A DNA stretch of 64,000 bases from Deinandra increscens subsp. villosa (lineage: Eukaryota > Streptophyta > Magnoliopsida > Asterales > Asteraceae). Below are positions 1 through 11,067 of this stretch, in pieces (the first letter of the stretch is position 1; every line of letters starts with the position of its first letter). The stretch is taken from assembly GCA_039602395.1 (NCBI GenBank), contig JBCNJP010000025.1:40227355-40291354 (forward strand), read 5' to 3'. The position numbers were made by a program, and so were the translations under genes. The notes beneath the pieces are model-generated. The model was not told the DNA's origin. It saw nothing but the letters and a program-made list of their open reading frames with translations, and did not search any database.

Positions 1-2300
1 CTCTCTAATAATAAATTTTAAAGTAAACTAGTGTAAAACATTTTGATCTCAAACATCAGGTTATCTATCGGCAAACCATGGATGAATAGTGAGACCAAAC
101 ATAGAATAACAAAAAAACAATAAATACACAATATCTAACAAAATAAACCGTAAAAAAAACTCACTATTAGGAAGATACCATAACCCAAACCTGCAAAAAC
201 ACAACAGCAAAAAAATATTAAAATAACATACACCAACAACATACAACAAATATATACAAATGACATTACTTAGAAATTATGAGCACGTTTATAAGATGCA
301 TACAAAAGATAAAAAGGAAGAACTTTATACTCACCTGCAAAACAGAAAAAAAATATACTCACTGCAATAACAACTGAATCAAAATAAACTGAATCAAAAT
401 AATTTAAATAAAATGTAATATATAACGATTATTATATAGAAGAGGGAATAAGACTCACCTAGGCACCAAAGACTAAAAGGGAGGACTTTATACTCATGTG
501 CAAAATAGAAAAAAATATATACTCACTGCAATAACAACTGAATCAAAATATGTCAAATAAATGTCCACCCCAAAATCCATATGAAGAGGCATTAAAACAA
601 ACAAATGACGTGCATTACATCAATTACCATGAAAGACAATAGGCCAGAAACTAAGCAAATAAGAAATCAGAAGAAAGACAATAGGCCAGAAATTAAACCC
701 TCTAGAAATGAAATCTTTGGGAGAACATAACAAAACGAAAGCCATATTAATTATGATCGGAGCAACAAAAGAAGATTATGCCGAATAATTCTTGAGTCAA
801 TTCTAAACTATATATGTACATTGTTAGGGTTTTCGCAGCACAGGTCGACCACATATAATGAAATCGTACTTTCAATCACTCCGTAGGTATACAAATATCA
901 AACGATCAGGAAAATTACAAAATTACCTAAGATGAATGCTTCTCAAGGAAACATCAAATACAAATTAATAAGCACATTGAATATCAAACCAACAGATGTG
1001 AAAAAGGATAAATAAATTGACAGCTTCAAACTATGCAACCCACGAAGAATATGAAAATCACAAAACCCAGAACCAAAGATTGTACAACGGAAGTTTAAAT
1101 TTAATCTACAAACAGAGAAAGACAACTAACGGCTGAGAAAATTACGATCGTACTCACCAAACATTCACTGAAACAACACGAATTGCTGTGAATCACTGAA
1201 TAAGTGAATGCTACCAACCTACAACTAAAACAACACAAAACACTGTTTTCAAAACCCTAATTTACAAACTACGGAATTAGTAATCGGAAAGCAAGAGTAA
1301 CAAATTAGGTTTGCCAATTAAAAAATAAACCCTAGATGCTAAAGTAGTAAATCGATTCCAATCATCGCTACCTGATGCTTCCGGTTGAGCTGGCGGTCGA
1401 CGTCGGTGGAGGTAGCGATGCGGTGGCAGTGGTGCCGTTACCGTTGCCGTATACGTGCGTTTCATTAAACTTGAGCGTTTGGCGATTTTGAGTGATACGC
1501 CACCGATCGGGATGTTACGGAGGGTGCCGCCACCATCAACTTAAGACCTTATAAATCGATATCACTAGACCACCGGATGTACTCCATTGCGACCTGCAAA
1601 ACCAAAAGTTTAAACCCAAATCGGTAGAGAATTCTCATACGAAAATTTGTGTTGGAACAAATAAAACCGAGCAACTGATTTACTATTGGAAGCTTGGAAT
1701 CAAGACCCCTAAGAAACGACCTGATTGTCCAGAGCACCGATGAAAACACAATGTATACAATAAATCAGACGTGAAAAGATAAGGCAGAACATACGGCTAC
1801 AGTGGTGAAGAAACTCTTTGACGTCCTTGTGGAGCTGTAGCTCGTCCTTATCAGTGTGTGTTGTTTTTCACACACACCTTTTAAGCGAAAGCAGTTGAGC
1901 TTGAGCTACTCGACACAACAAAGAGGGAGAACAACCACACGCATCAGCATATTGTACCCAGTGCTTCCTCTCTTGTACATTGTGCTTAGAGGTTGTAAGT
2001 TGTGCAGCAATGGTTGTAACAAAAGTTGATAAATGTTATATAGTGTAATGTAATGTAATGTAAAGTAATATAATCTACTCTTTAATAAAGGAAGTGCTAA
2101 AATTTTATGTGGCATTAATCTAGACTCTCTCTTATTATATTGCCAAGTGTAATTTTCTTAGAGTTTTTTTTTTAATAAAATGGCAAGCTCGCTTAAATCA
2201 AAATAGGGGAATCTGCGGGTTGCTTTTATCACATATACAGCTTTGGTTTCTCCCCATTGCAGGTTTCACGGACAAAAGTGACAAAGGATAAAAGTCATAC
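1..2300. other. Unassigned AT-rich intergenic DNA
   Basis: No coding sequence, terminal repeat or recognisable element is supported here. The only open frames are short. One of them, 62 codons on the minus strand around 1277-1465, sits in a more GC-rich patch and is followed on that strand by a donor-like CAG|GTAGCG, so it could be a lost first exon; nothing confirms this. A small slippage tract of TGTAA units lies near 2045-2065. Confidence 0.5.
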
Positions 2301-2302
2301 TT

Positions 2303-2760
2303 GTGGTAAAGAGTCCTGCTTCCCTTCTTCCAATCGCTCTAAACATTCCAAGAAACAACAGGTTGGTTCATTTCAAATTTCAAATTAATTTGAATATCAT
2401 CTGCAATTTTAGGCTGTCTCATCTCTTTTCTCTCCACCAAAAAGCAAAATTTCTCAAGCAAAATGCATCTTCTCCACTGTTATCAATCTGCCGATCTCTT
2501 CGTTTACACATCAAGGTTTCGTTTATTAGGGTTCCTGATTCATAGGTAACTTGATTTTGATTTCTTTATTTTAGAGAGTTAGAGTTTTGCGAGGAATCGC
2601 TACTACAAGGCTCTGCACCGATGTTCGCCGCTTCTTTTCTTCTATGTATGTTCGATCATCAATGTTCTTCGCAAATATATTAGTTAATAGATTCCAAATC
2701 TTGAATCGAACTAATCTCTGTACTATTTTGGGTTTTTAATTTGCGAATCAAGGCTGGGGT
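2303..2760 (+). other. Possible leader-exon remnant
   Basis: The stretch is CT-rich and looks like a plant 5' leader, with TCTCATCTCTTTTCTCTCC-like text followed by short open frames. In one frame around 2595-2640 the conceptual peptide is rich in Arg, Ser and Thr, like a mitochondrial targeting sequence, but it has no clear start codon and runs into stops within about 100 bases. No downstream exon was recognised before the foldback element at 3362. It may be a broken first exon or chance. The 600 bases that follow hold nothing I can identify. Confidence 0.2.
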
Positions 2761-3361
2761 GTTGTTCTTCAATTAGGTTTTTTGGTATTTTTTGGTGATT
2801 TTTGTTCAAGGAATAACAAAATTTATAAAAACATAACATAATTCCAAGTTTTAGATTTTAGTTTTTATCAGACAGCAGTTGGAGGTATCCTTCGTTTTCA
2901 CCTTTGTGAACTTCGTTATGTTTTTTTTAGGTTGAAACCTTCTATTACATTCTTACAGGTTATCGATCTTATGCCAACTTTTGTGTTATATCAGGTGATT
3001 GGTCGTTTTGTATCGTCTCGATTAATGATCGATGAAAGATATTTGCAGATTCGATTTTACTAAATCTTTTTCGCTTATGTTCTTCGTCATATGTTTTAGG
3101 AACTAAAGAGGTAAAGCAACTTGATTTACCACTTCATTCTTATTTGTTTTGCTTCACCGTGAGTGTGTTTAATATTTTGTTGATTATTCTATTTGTGATT
3201 ATGATGTTCTTAAAACATTGATGTTCTTAAAATGGTAATACCCTTCAGAAGAGTAGTGTAAATTTATATAGAGTGTTTCACATTATTTTTTGCTCTGGAA
3301 CTTTGGTATACACATCTTTATGCCTTTAAACTCCTTGCCTCATTTCTTTGTTTTTCATTTA

Positions 3362-3647
3362 GGTGGCATTTGGTTCACGAAATGTTATGTAATTAGAATT
3401 GTAAAGTTTTCATTTTAAAGTTGTGCTTAAGTTGGGTAAGGAAGGGGTTTGAAATACAATGAATTCCTTTAATCAATGGAATTTAGAAATCCTTCACTTT
3501 AATGAAGGAAAGTTACATGACCTCAAATTCCATTGATTAAAGGAATTCATTGAGTTCTAAACCCCTTTCGTACCCAACATAAGCACAACTTTAGAAGGAA
3601 AAGTTTATAATTTCAATTACATTACATTCCGTGAACCAAACGCCACC
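3362..3647. mobile_element. Harbinger/Tourist-type foldback MITE
   Basis: The element is almost entirely one long inverted repeat: the left arm from GGTGGCATTTGGTTCACG pairs with the right arm ending CGTGAACCAAACGCCACC, each arm being roughly 125 bp around a short centre. It is flanked by TTA at 3359-3361 and TTA at 3648-3650, the 3-bp duplication typical of PIF/Harbinger elements. It has no coding capacity, so it would need a transposase supplied in trans. The long hairpin could feed small RNAs if transcribed. Confidence 0.85.
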
Positions 3648-3862
3648 TTAGTTGTTTTAGAATGGTAAAACACAACAGAAAACTCATGTAATCAGATAAG
3701 AGTATTAATTTATGGAATAGTGGTGTATATGTCATATAGTTTTTCAAGGTGTACAAAATTGTACAAAATATGTAGTTCATTGTTTCTTTGTTTTTTTTTC
3801 ATCTAATTTGGCTAAGTCTGCAGTGTCCCGCCATTTCCTTCAATTCTTATATGGTAACAAGT

Positions 3863-4230
3863 TGTAAGTACGTGAAACGATCTTACTACTGCATGCTTTG
3901 ATCAATCTAGTGAACACAAGAAGTAAATAAGAGAAATCTTATTGAATCATCTGAAGATTACAAAGAAGTCTATCTGGTTTCTCTCTCTAAAACACACACA
4001 GAAAGGTGTAGAAATGACAGAAGTTCTAAACTCTCAATTCAACACAACCTATTTATAGTTGCAACATAACAGGTCTGCGTACCAACTAGCTGACCATTTG
4101 GTACGTGCGTACCAAATGGTACGACGCACCAGATGGTACGTCACCTTGAATGTTGATAGAAAGACTCATACAAACGCTCACTTAGATACAATACACAAGA
4201 CACTCTATAGCATAGGAATATGCTCTAACA
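3863..4230 (-). repeat. Element D 3' LTR
   Basis: This 368-bp unit starts TGTAAGTACG and ends GCTCTAACA. It is homologous over its length to the LTR at 45301-45662. On the minus strand it holds a TATA-like CTATAAATAGG. Directly beyond its right edge is a polypurine tract in minus orientation, so this is the 3' LTR of a minus-strand copia element. It carries several copies of GCGTACCA or its complement around 4077-4140, including the near-palindrome GTACCAAATGGTAC. The matching 5' LTR was not found. Confidence 0.8.
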
Positions 4231-4242
4231 AACTCCCCCTTA
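4231..4242 (-). promoter_or_regulatory. Element D polypurine tract
   Basis: AACTCCCCCTTA reads TAAGGGGGAGTT on the minus strand, directly abutting the 3' LTR. This is the expected plus-strand DNA priming site for an LTR retrotransposon. The same sequence abuts the LTR of element E. Confidence 0.8.
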
Positions 4243-5040
4243 ACGTGTATCTATTCTCTAACTAAACTCCTGTCTTCAATCTTCAACATTGCTGCATCCG
4301 ATCTTTGACTTTAAATCTTGTCAGCATGGCTGGATCACCCTTGAATCATCTTTGACCTTCAAGATCCACTTGTGAAAGATATAACAAACTCCCTTTTTCA
4401 CCATGCTTGAGTCTTGACACACATAATTTCAGAAGACAGAAACGCGGTTTTTTTTTTCTTTTGAATATTAATTTAATCTTGGCGCAAAACTTCTCTTCGA
4501 GAATCCAAGATATAGATTTGAAATTTGATTTCGTATCACATGTCGATCTGTCGAAAACAAATAAGAAACAAAATCTTTTTGGTTTTTTGAAACTTTAAAT
4601 CAAAACACACCAAAAATCTTTTTGATTTTTCTAAGTTTATGCTAAAACACACCTAAAATCTTTTTGGATTTTATGAGATATGAAACATAAATGCAATACT
4701 GAATCAGACACTATTTTTGTCTTTTGCGAGAAAGATCACAACTTCGGATCATATTGATCATCACATGCTGAACAACACTTAAATTTCAATTACTGCAGCG
4801 CATAAGTCAAGTCAATTGCTTGTATAATGTGTCCATCTTAAACTCAGGCACAATCATACTCATAACATCTGGATATGTTATTGTATTGATTAGATTTGCT
4901 TTGACCAATGTATCCCACACTATCAGACATACTCAGATATGCTTTTTATATCACACTTTGTGACTTCACTTGTGTTTTAATACATAGTGACTGTATTCAT
5001 GATATAGTCAACTGTGTTCCATGCAAAAAGAAATCAGAAC
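4243..5040 (-). other. Element D 3' noncoding region, proximal part
   Basis: No open frame of note. The text is closely related to the same part of element E (45675-46430), which shows it belongs to the retroelement. The small plus-strand frames here are antisense to the element and are not conserved as protein. Confidence 0.6.
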
Positions 5041-5279
5041 GTTAAATCGTCTACCTTAAGGTTGATCTTTCGATATGCAGATAAGGCCTCAGATTTAACA
5101 AAATAAAAAAATAAAACAAGTTAAAATTGTATAACCCAACAACAATCAGGTCAGTACTCCTGTACATGCAGAGAAAGTCCGATGAGTTATACGAAACACC
5201 GAAGAAAATAAAGCAGAACGTCAAACGAATAACAATCAGGTCGATCTTTCGATACGCAGAGAAAGTCCGATCGTTTGAC
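5041..5279 (-). ncRNA. Element D triple stem-loop block
   Basis: Three consecutive hairpins lie in the noncoding part. Outer stems are GTTAAATC/GATTTAAC (5041-5048 with 5092-5099), GTATAAC/GTTATAC (5129-5135 with 5186-5192) and GTCAAACG/CGTTTGAC (5220-5227 with 5272-5279). The stems differ completely from one another yet each is perfectly complementary, while the interior is nearly constant. On the minus, element-sense strand the interior reads TCTGC, then a short hairpin (GAAA loop in units 1 and 3), then GACCT or AACCT. Element E carries the same block, and element B a diverged version. A cis-acting RNA such as a packaging or dimerisation signal is inferred. Transcription and folding are untested. 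Confidence 0.6.
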
Positions 5280-5830
5280 AAAATAAAGAAAATCAAACAA
5301 GTTTAAATCTTTGAAAAATGAACACATGTATACACACTGACTTCTCATTCTCATTTTTCTTTTTCACACATCTTTTCAATATCTTGAAATACGCTTCAAG
5401 ATGTTGTCCACTTGGTCAAGAAATAGTATTTAATGAATATCACATTTGAATACTTTCTGATTTAATGCCGAGCCTACCAAGCACATCGAACAATGATCTT
5501 ATGGCTTTTTCATCTATTTATCCATGGGTAGACACATAAGCCAATGTACCATCATTTCCCAGATATGTCGGATACAATTTCTCATCTTTCAATGTTTTTG
5601 TATTTTTTCTGTTTTTCAATGTTTTTGTATTTTTCCGTTTTCTCCCCCTTAAAATGAAAACTCTATTTTTGGATTTTCATTTTAACAAAAACACAAAAAC
5701 ACTATTTTTAGTATTTTTAATTTCTCCTTCTAAACTACAATCAAAATGCATTAAAGAAAGAAAATGATCGTTCGACATGGATACCTTTCCGATTTAGCTT
5801 TCAGAAAAATTTCAAGTTTTTAAAATTTGA
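5280..5830 (-). other. Element D noncoding region, distal part
   Basis: AT-rich noncoding sequence related to 46680-47215 of element E. It contains a second purine-rich tract on the minus strand (TCTCCCCCTTAAAA near 5641) that could act as an extra polypurine tract, and a short duplication of the phrase TCAATGTTTTTGTATTTTT around 5588-5632. No coding capacity. Confidence 0.5.
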
Positions 5831-6174
5831 TATTTCTTGTAATTAAACTTAAATCAGCAGAATACTCCTCCATCAGCAACTGTTCAATCACCGATAGGTT
5901 TTCTAGAAGTACCTGCACACTGGTCAAACACGTCAGTTTATAAATGACCCGAAGCGAATCACTTATGGTCGACCAGTGTCCTGAATTCCTCTTAAGACCA
6001 CTTTAGGTTTGCAAATTTGTTGTTTTAGTAAATCAGTATCTGATGAACCCGTCATAGTAGATTGTGACGAACAACCGACAGATGAATCATTTTGAAATTT
6101 AGGTAAAAAAACCTTCTTTGATGTTTAAAATACGTCGGTTGAATATCATCAAATACTCTGCCATATTCATTAAC
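5831..6174 (-). pseudogene. Element D gag, 3' piece after the A insertion
   Basis: On the minus strand the frame leaving the right side of element A (16106 onward) resumes here after the TTAAC duplication, encoding EYGRVFDDIQPTYFKHQ and then decaying into stops. This is the C-terminal tail of the element D Gag. No protease, integrase or reverse transcriptase follows: the gag tail leads straight into the noncoding block and LTR, so pol is missing. The join across 6170-6174 and 16101-16105 shows that element A landed inside a coding frame. Confidence 0.6.
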
Positions 6175-6572
6175 TGTAGGTCCGAGATCAAACCAACTAC
6201 ACGATATTTGATCACAAATGAGTGCTGAAACCTCAAATGCGATTGATTCAAGAAACAAGTAGATGAAATAGATTCAATCTAAGAGAAAGATTGAATCTTG
6301 AATGAGAATCTCTAACTTGTTGAAGCTGATCGTAAACACTAAGAGTGCAGAGATCGTAAACAGTGAAAATGTGTATTGAAAAGCTTGGTTACAATCATAA
6401 ACATGTTTGGTTTATATACTACCCATACATAAATCGTAAACCTCTAATGCAGCCCACATGGCCCAATCATAAACTATAATAAGCCCATTAACCTATTAAA
6501 TAACAAGCCCAAAACTAAGATAAAGCTAGCCCAATAACTAATGTTCATGCCTTAATAAAATATAACCCAACA
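6175..6572 (-). repeat. Element A 3' LTR
   Basis: It runs from TGTAGGTCCGAG to TATAACCCAACA. It differs from 15703-16100 at three sites: near 6225 (T against G), near 6348 (C against T) and near 6408 (T against C). On the minus strand there is a TATA box (TATATAAAC, near 6410-6420). It holds three exact copies of TCGTAAAC plus two TCATAAAC. A 10-bp hairpin (AGATTCAATC/GATTGAATCT) lies around 6269-6298. Confidence 0.95.
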
Positions 6573-6585
6573 ATCTTCCCCTAGG
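6573..6585 (-). promoter_or_regulatory. Element A polypurine tract
   Basis: ATCTTCCCCTAGG abuts the inner edge of the 3' LTR. On the element strand it reads CCTAGGGGAAGAT directly before TGTTGGG, as expected for the plus-strand primer site. Confidence 0.75.
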
Positions 6586-6603
6586 CATGAACCATTAGAC
6601 CTT

Positions 6604-9148
6604 TTACGGCAGCAGCAGATCGAATCTGAATGTGTTCAGTGCGTTGTTCGACCACCACTTGTTCGCCACAATCCGGTTTGCCGTCCCATGAAAGATTCCC
6701 ACCCTCACAGCATTTTCCATGTCATTTTCATCTCCGAGAATAGGCTGTGAGGCGAGCAGCTTGATATCCCTTTCTCCAAACCTTAGCAAATCCACCGGAT
6801 CGTAAAAGCGAAACTGCCTCAGACCCTTGCAGAGAACCACCACCTCGTGTGTCGTTGGATCATAACACCAGCAGTCAAAGTTTCTGACCAAGGTACCATC
6901 TTCAATCTCGTCCAACATATTGATAACTCTTGTGCGTTTGGTGGGTGGTCTCCTCACTTCACCAATTGGCTCTCCAGTCACTGGGTCAGTTTCAGTCTGT
7001 ACCCATTTTACTTGCTTCAGCTCAAAATTTTCAAAGTTATTTTCTTGATGGCTCAGCAGATTGTTTCTAATGACGTCTCCGTCAGGGCTGTTCCATCTGT
7101 TTATGTAGGGAGCTCGAAGCAGATTTCTGATCTCAGGCTCAGTCCAAGAATGGAATTGTGCACGACTTCTATAATATTCAACTGGACTATAGCCTTCACG
7201 GGTCACAGCAAATAATTTCTTCTCGGTGTCATAATGCCAGCATAAGATGGGTTCACAACTCCCCTTTTTGTCTAAAGCACTTCCTCCAAGATCAAGAGAG
7301 TACTGAATGGGGGCTGGTCCTTTAAAGAATTCTCGGAACCAGTTGTCGTGACCTTCAGGAGCTTTGGAGATCACTATTCCTCCTCTGGCATAATCGGACA
7401 TCTCAATTTTCTCATCTCCATCGTCTTCATTCATTGCTTCAGCACCTTGCACACACTGTGATGAACTTTGTTCAGGGGCACTTGAAGATTTTGACTCCAC
7501 GACACTCTTCAAGTCAGTAAATTTCTTCTTAAGATCCATCAAAGTCTCATAGAGCCACTTCATTCTATTTTTATCTGCCACCTCCTTTTCTCTCATCCTT
7601 TTGTTCTCATCCTTCAGGGCCTTTATCTCATTTTCTCTGAATCGATTCTGAGATATCAAAAAGTTGATATGAGGATCAGTGCTTATCCTCAAATCAATTG
7701 GAAGTTCAGCAGCTTGGAAGGGCCTGAAGCTAGGAATAGCTGTTGGCTGGCTTATCACAGGTGCAACGCTCACTTTCACTGGGCTTGGTACAGCGAAAGA
7801 ATGATCAACCTCTATAAATTGTCCTTCTTCTTGAACTGGGTTACGTTCGGATAGAAGAGGAGTTTCAGTCTGAGCAGGAGCAGGTTGATCTTGAACATTT
7901 TCAGCAGCTGTTTCTTCTTGAGCACTGGGACCCTCAGAACTAGGCCCCGCTGGATGCATTATCATTAAGCTCGAGCTTGTCTTTGACAGCTTGAATCTGA
8001 TGCTTCTTGGATCTGACCTCTTTCTTGGAGAAGGTTCACGTGCAGGAATTGGTTCTTCAAGAACATCTCCAACATCCAGATTCAGCTCAGGAGGGGTTGT
8101 ATCACAGCCTGATGATCCGATCATGTCATCCCTTGACCTTTTAAGGTTAAGGTGCCCCAGATTTCCATAGATATCATCATCAGTAATCTCCTGACCAGCA
8201 AGTATATCATCCATTACATTCTCTTCATCGGAGGGTATTATCACATCTTCTTCTTGTGCATTAACAGCCGAAGTTGCTGTTATGTCTTGTTCTTCAGCAA
8301 CGGATGCATTGACATTAGGCACAGCAGCTTCAGGTTCATCTTCATCAAACTCTTGTTCCCTTGCCACCTCTGGGAACGCACCCCTCTTTACCCATTCGAG
8401 TCTTCCCTGAAAGCTGTTTTTACCCTTTCTATCTTGGGTTTGAAGACCAAAAACCCCCACAATCCATCACTTTGATGTCCAACTTCTCTATCCTTTCTTC
8501 AATCATCGGGTATTTCTTTATGACCACCATTTGCACAAACCTTGGTGTCATCAAAAACTGTTCTCTGGCACTCAGATCAGCATTGCCTACCTAGTCAGAC
8601 AGCATCATCTTTGAGAAGTCGAAATCCCAATCTAAGGCCAATGCGATGAAAGCAGTTCCATGAAGTTGATTCAGCTGATCAAAACTGGTTCTCTTGCCTA
8701 GAAATGACTTCTGCATATAATGTGCTAGGCACCTCCAATAATGAGGCAGCAGCTTCTTGAAGATAGGTGGAAACTTCCCCTCATACCCCATAGATTGAGC
8801 ACCAGCTAGAACAACCTCCTTCGGATACTTGATTGGATCAGAGGCTTTATCAGTAATATTCAGCCCCTTTCTTATATCATCTTCCTCAATCACTACTTGT
8901 CTGTTCTGAACAGTTGCAGTAATACTCATCTTGCCAGCATTTGCTCTTGCAGTACCCCAGAATTCTCTGACCAGCATCTCATCAATAAGTACATTCGTCC
9001 TCAGGGCATGGTTGATTTTACAAGTATTCATCCCGGCCACCAGAGAATAGAATAACTCCATATGTTTTTCTGGTGGGTCTTCCAGATACGCTGGGATGCA
9101 GTGATCCTGTTCAAACTTTATCTCTTCGTCTAGCATCTCTTCTGCCAT
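6604..9148 (-). pseudogene. Element A third ORF (ORF3), broken
   Basis: Function unknown. The start is the ATG at 9146-9148, chosen because it follows directly on the splice acceptor TTTTTTCTCAG. The N-terminal domain (about residues 1-240) aligns by eye with the ORF at 61657: shared features are an EFW-type start, VVI-E--IR--L, MGY-G, a WR pair, an HG pair and a (F/I)M-P-F-Q segment. An acidic Ser/Glu-rich stretch, a basic patch (PSPRKRSDPR), a coiled coil around 7530-7680 and a C-terminal region of about 250 residues rich in Trp and Tyr follow. I see no signal peptide or membrane segment. Two lesions break it: an in-frame TAG at 8591-8593, and one extra C in the run at 8454-8458 that shifts the frame. 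Intact length would be about 850 residues. Similar proteins are common in Asteraceae genomes as I recall. Confidence 0.7.
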
Positions 9149-9165
9149 CTGAGAAAAAAGAGACA
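9149..9165 (-). other. 3' splice site directly before the ORF3 ATG
   Basis: On the minus strand the sequence is a strong pyrimidine tract ending in CTCAG, immediately followed by ATGGCAGAAGAG. The ORF3 of element B has the same arrangement (CTTGTGCAG|ATG at 61648-61659). Candidate donors on the same strand are AAAG|GTAATG near 9716 and CAAG|GTAAGTACG near 10331. Confidence 0.6.
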
Positions 9166-9399
9166 AATGCATCAGACTTGTTCATTAAAGAGCAATTATG
9201 TTTGTCAACATCTTCTTGAAGTTCAATTGAATATCACGTTAAATTTCTTTTAAGTTCAGAAAATTCTCAATTTAAACGCTCAAGTGAAATGTCTGATTTT
9301 GAAGCACAAGTTAACAAACACTATTAATTTTAACTTTTTAAAAAAAAAATAAGTTTGATGAGATTAAAAAGAATTAAGTATATAAACTTTATAATGTGA

Positions 9400-10035
9400 T
9401 TACGATTCAAAATATGGGTTTACGATATATTAAACGAGTTCACGATCGGTTTAATTTTGGACCAATCGTAATCACTCAGTCCAATCGTAAACTCCAAAAT
9501 TAACCCAAAGCCCAATCGTAAACGCGTTTTGTCGTTAACGCTTATCGTAAACAACACGATCGTGAACATTGAGTCGTAAACACGAATCGTAAACACCCAA
9601 ACGTCGTCTTCTTCACCAGGATGATCGTAAACACCAAATCCGCCATAGCTGAACCTGCAACTAACTCGAAAACACGTTAAACCCTCAGATATTCAAAATA
9701 AACAACCACCATTACCTTTAATGAGTTCTAAACACAAAACCGTCTTCAAAACTTTGCGAAATCGACTCGAAATCAGTGGAAAAAAAACCGAAAAGATCAC
9801 TGTGTAAACTCAGGATAGAAAAATTGCAAATGGACCGACACAGAGATGAGGAGACGCACGATTGATGGTGGTTTCTCGGTCGGTAAATGATTCTGATGGC
9901 GATGACGGGCTCTGATTTCACAGAAGATAGCAGGAGGTGGTCGGAAAACGTTTTCCGATGAGGGTAGCGACGGAGGTTAGGGTTTCGTTGGAGAGGGTCG
10001 TAAACGTGAGAAGGACCGGCAATCGTAAATGGTAA
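9400..10035 (-). repeat. TCGTAAAC motif array in the ORF3 leader of element A
   Basis: Seven exact copies of TCGTAAAC (GTTTACGA on the element strand) occur at about 9485, 9515, 9544, 9574, 9587, 9624 and 9998. One-base variants lie between them (GTTTACGATA, TCGTGAACA, TCGTAATC, TCGTAAAT). Orientation is mostly constant and spacing irregular. Between the two parts of the array, 9716-9985 resembles a leader exon on the minus strand, GC-richer and ending in AAAG|GTAATG. A TATA-like TTTATATACT lies near 9380 on the minus strand. The same motif fills the gag leader of this element and of element A2. Confidence 0.7.
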
Positions 10036-10377
10036 AAAGAATCGGAATTGAGGGTTTTGTTTTAAAAAAATTTCATTTTGTCCCCCTCAAGTTTCACAAA
10101 CATTAAAAATACTCCCAAACCTCTAAAATGATAATTCTCTTAAACAAAATGTTAATTTTGAAACTTTGAGAATCTCAAAAACTTCCCCTCAGACTTATAC
10201 CCCGATTATCTGATCTTGATCAAAACAACAAAACTTAAAAAAAAAATTTTTTTTTTAAAGACAGACACAAAAAAAAATTGAAAATTGCACAAACTTAAGA
10301 TAGTCTAAATACTAGATAAAAACGTACTTACCTTGAGATTGATATTTTTCATGGATCAAACCAGACACATCTTTGAC
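10036..10377 (-). other. Element A spacer between pol and ORF3 leader
   Basis: AT-rich, no coding capacity. On the minus strand it contains a near-consensus 5' splice donor, CTCAAG|GTAAGTACG, at about 10326-10337. That would make the text around 10340-10420 the end of a leader exon for a spliced ORF3 transcript. Homopolymer runs of A and T near 10228-10275 may be assembly-sensitive. Confidence 0.45.
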
Positions 10378-10407
10378 CGAGTAACCCTTTTCAGCTTCCG
10401 TTACTCG
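10378..10407 (-). other. Element A hairpin before the ORF3 leader
   Basis: CGAGTAAC (10378-10385) pairs perfectly with GTTACTCG (10400-10407) around a 14-base loop. It lies in the same part of the element as the triple stem-loop block of element B but lacks the TCTGC/GACCT interior. The rest of any such block may be hidden in the assembly gap. About 160 bases of unassigned sequence separate it from the gap. Confidence 0.45.
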
Positions 10408-10567
10408 ACGCTCTAGACAATTGCTTAAAAATTTTGAAATCACATAAACTCACATCCAGATAAAAATTTTTAAGTGCTTAAGTTGTGGTACATAATTACC
10501 GTCATGTTTAACCGTCCCCGCACCCAATTGTTCATAGAAAAACCTACCCAACCTCAGAGTTTATTGA

Positions 10568-11067
10568 NNNNNNNNNNNNNNNNNNNNNNNNNNNNNNNNN
10601 NNNNNNNNNNNNNNNNNNNNNNNNNNNNNNNNNNNNNNNNNNNNNNNNNNNNNNNNNNNNNNNNNNNNNNNNNNNNNNNNNNNNNNNNNNNNNNNNNNNN
10701 NNNNNNNNNNNNNNNNNNNNNNNNNNNNNNNNNNNNNNNNNNNNNNNNNNNNNNNNNNNNNNNNNNNNNNNNNNNNNNNNNNNNNNNNNNNNNNNNNNNN
10801 NNNNNNNNNNNNNNNNNNNNNNNNNNNNNNNNNNNNNNNNNNNNNNNNNNNNNNNNNNNNNNNNNNNNNNNNNNNNNNNNNNNNNNNNNNNNNNNNNNNN
10901 NNNNNNNNNNNNNNNNNNNNNNNNNNNNNNNNNNNNNNNNNNNNNNNNNNNNNNNNNNNNNNNNNNNNNNNNNNNNNNNNNNNNNNNNNNNNNNNNNNNN
11001 NNNNNNNNNNNNNNNNNNNNNNNNNNNNNNNNNNNNNNNNNNNNNNNNNNNNNNNNNNNNNNNNNNN
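10568..11067. other. Assembly gap (500 N)
   Basis: Exactly 500 N, a conventional placeholder length. On its right is pol up to the early integrase region; on its left is 3' noncoding sequence. Compared with the intact pol frame at 53285-56728, most of the integrase and all of the reverse transcriptase and RNase H are missing. The true gap is therefore either nearer 2.5-3 kb or a real internal deletion. Confidence 0.95.

Noticed and set aside
1277..1465. 62-codon minus-strand frame in a GC-richer patch
   Set aside because: No homologue recognised and no downstream exon; it could be an old first exon but cannot be supported.
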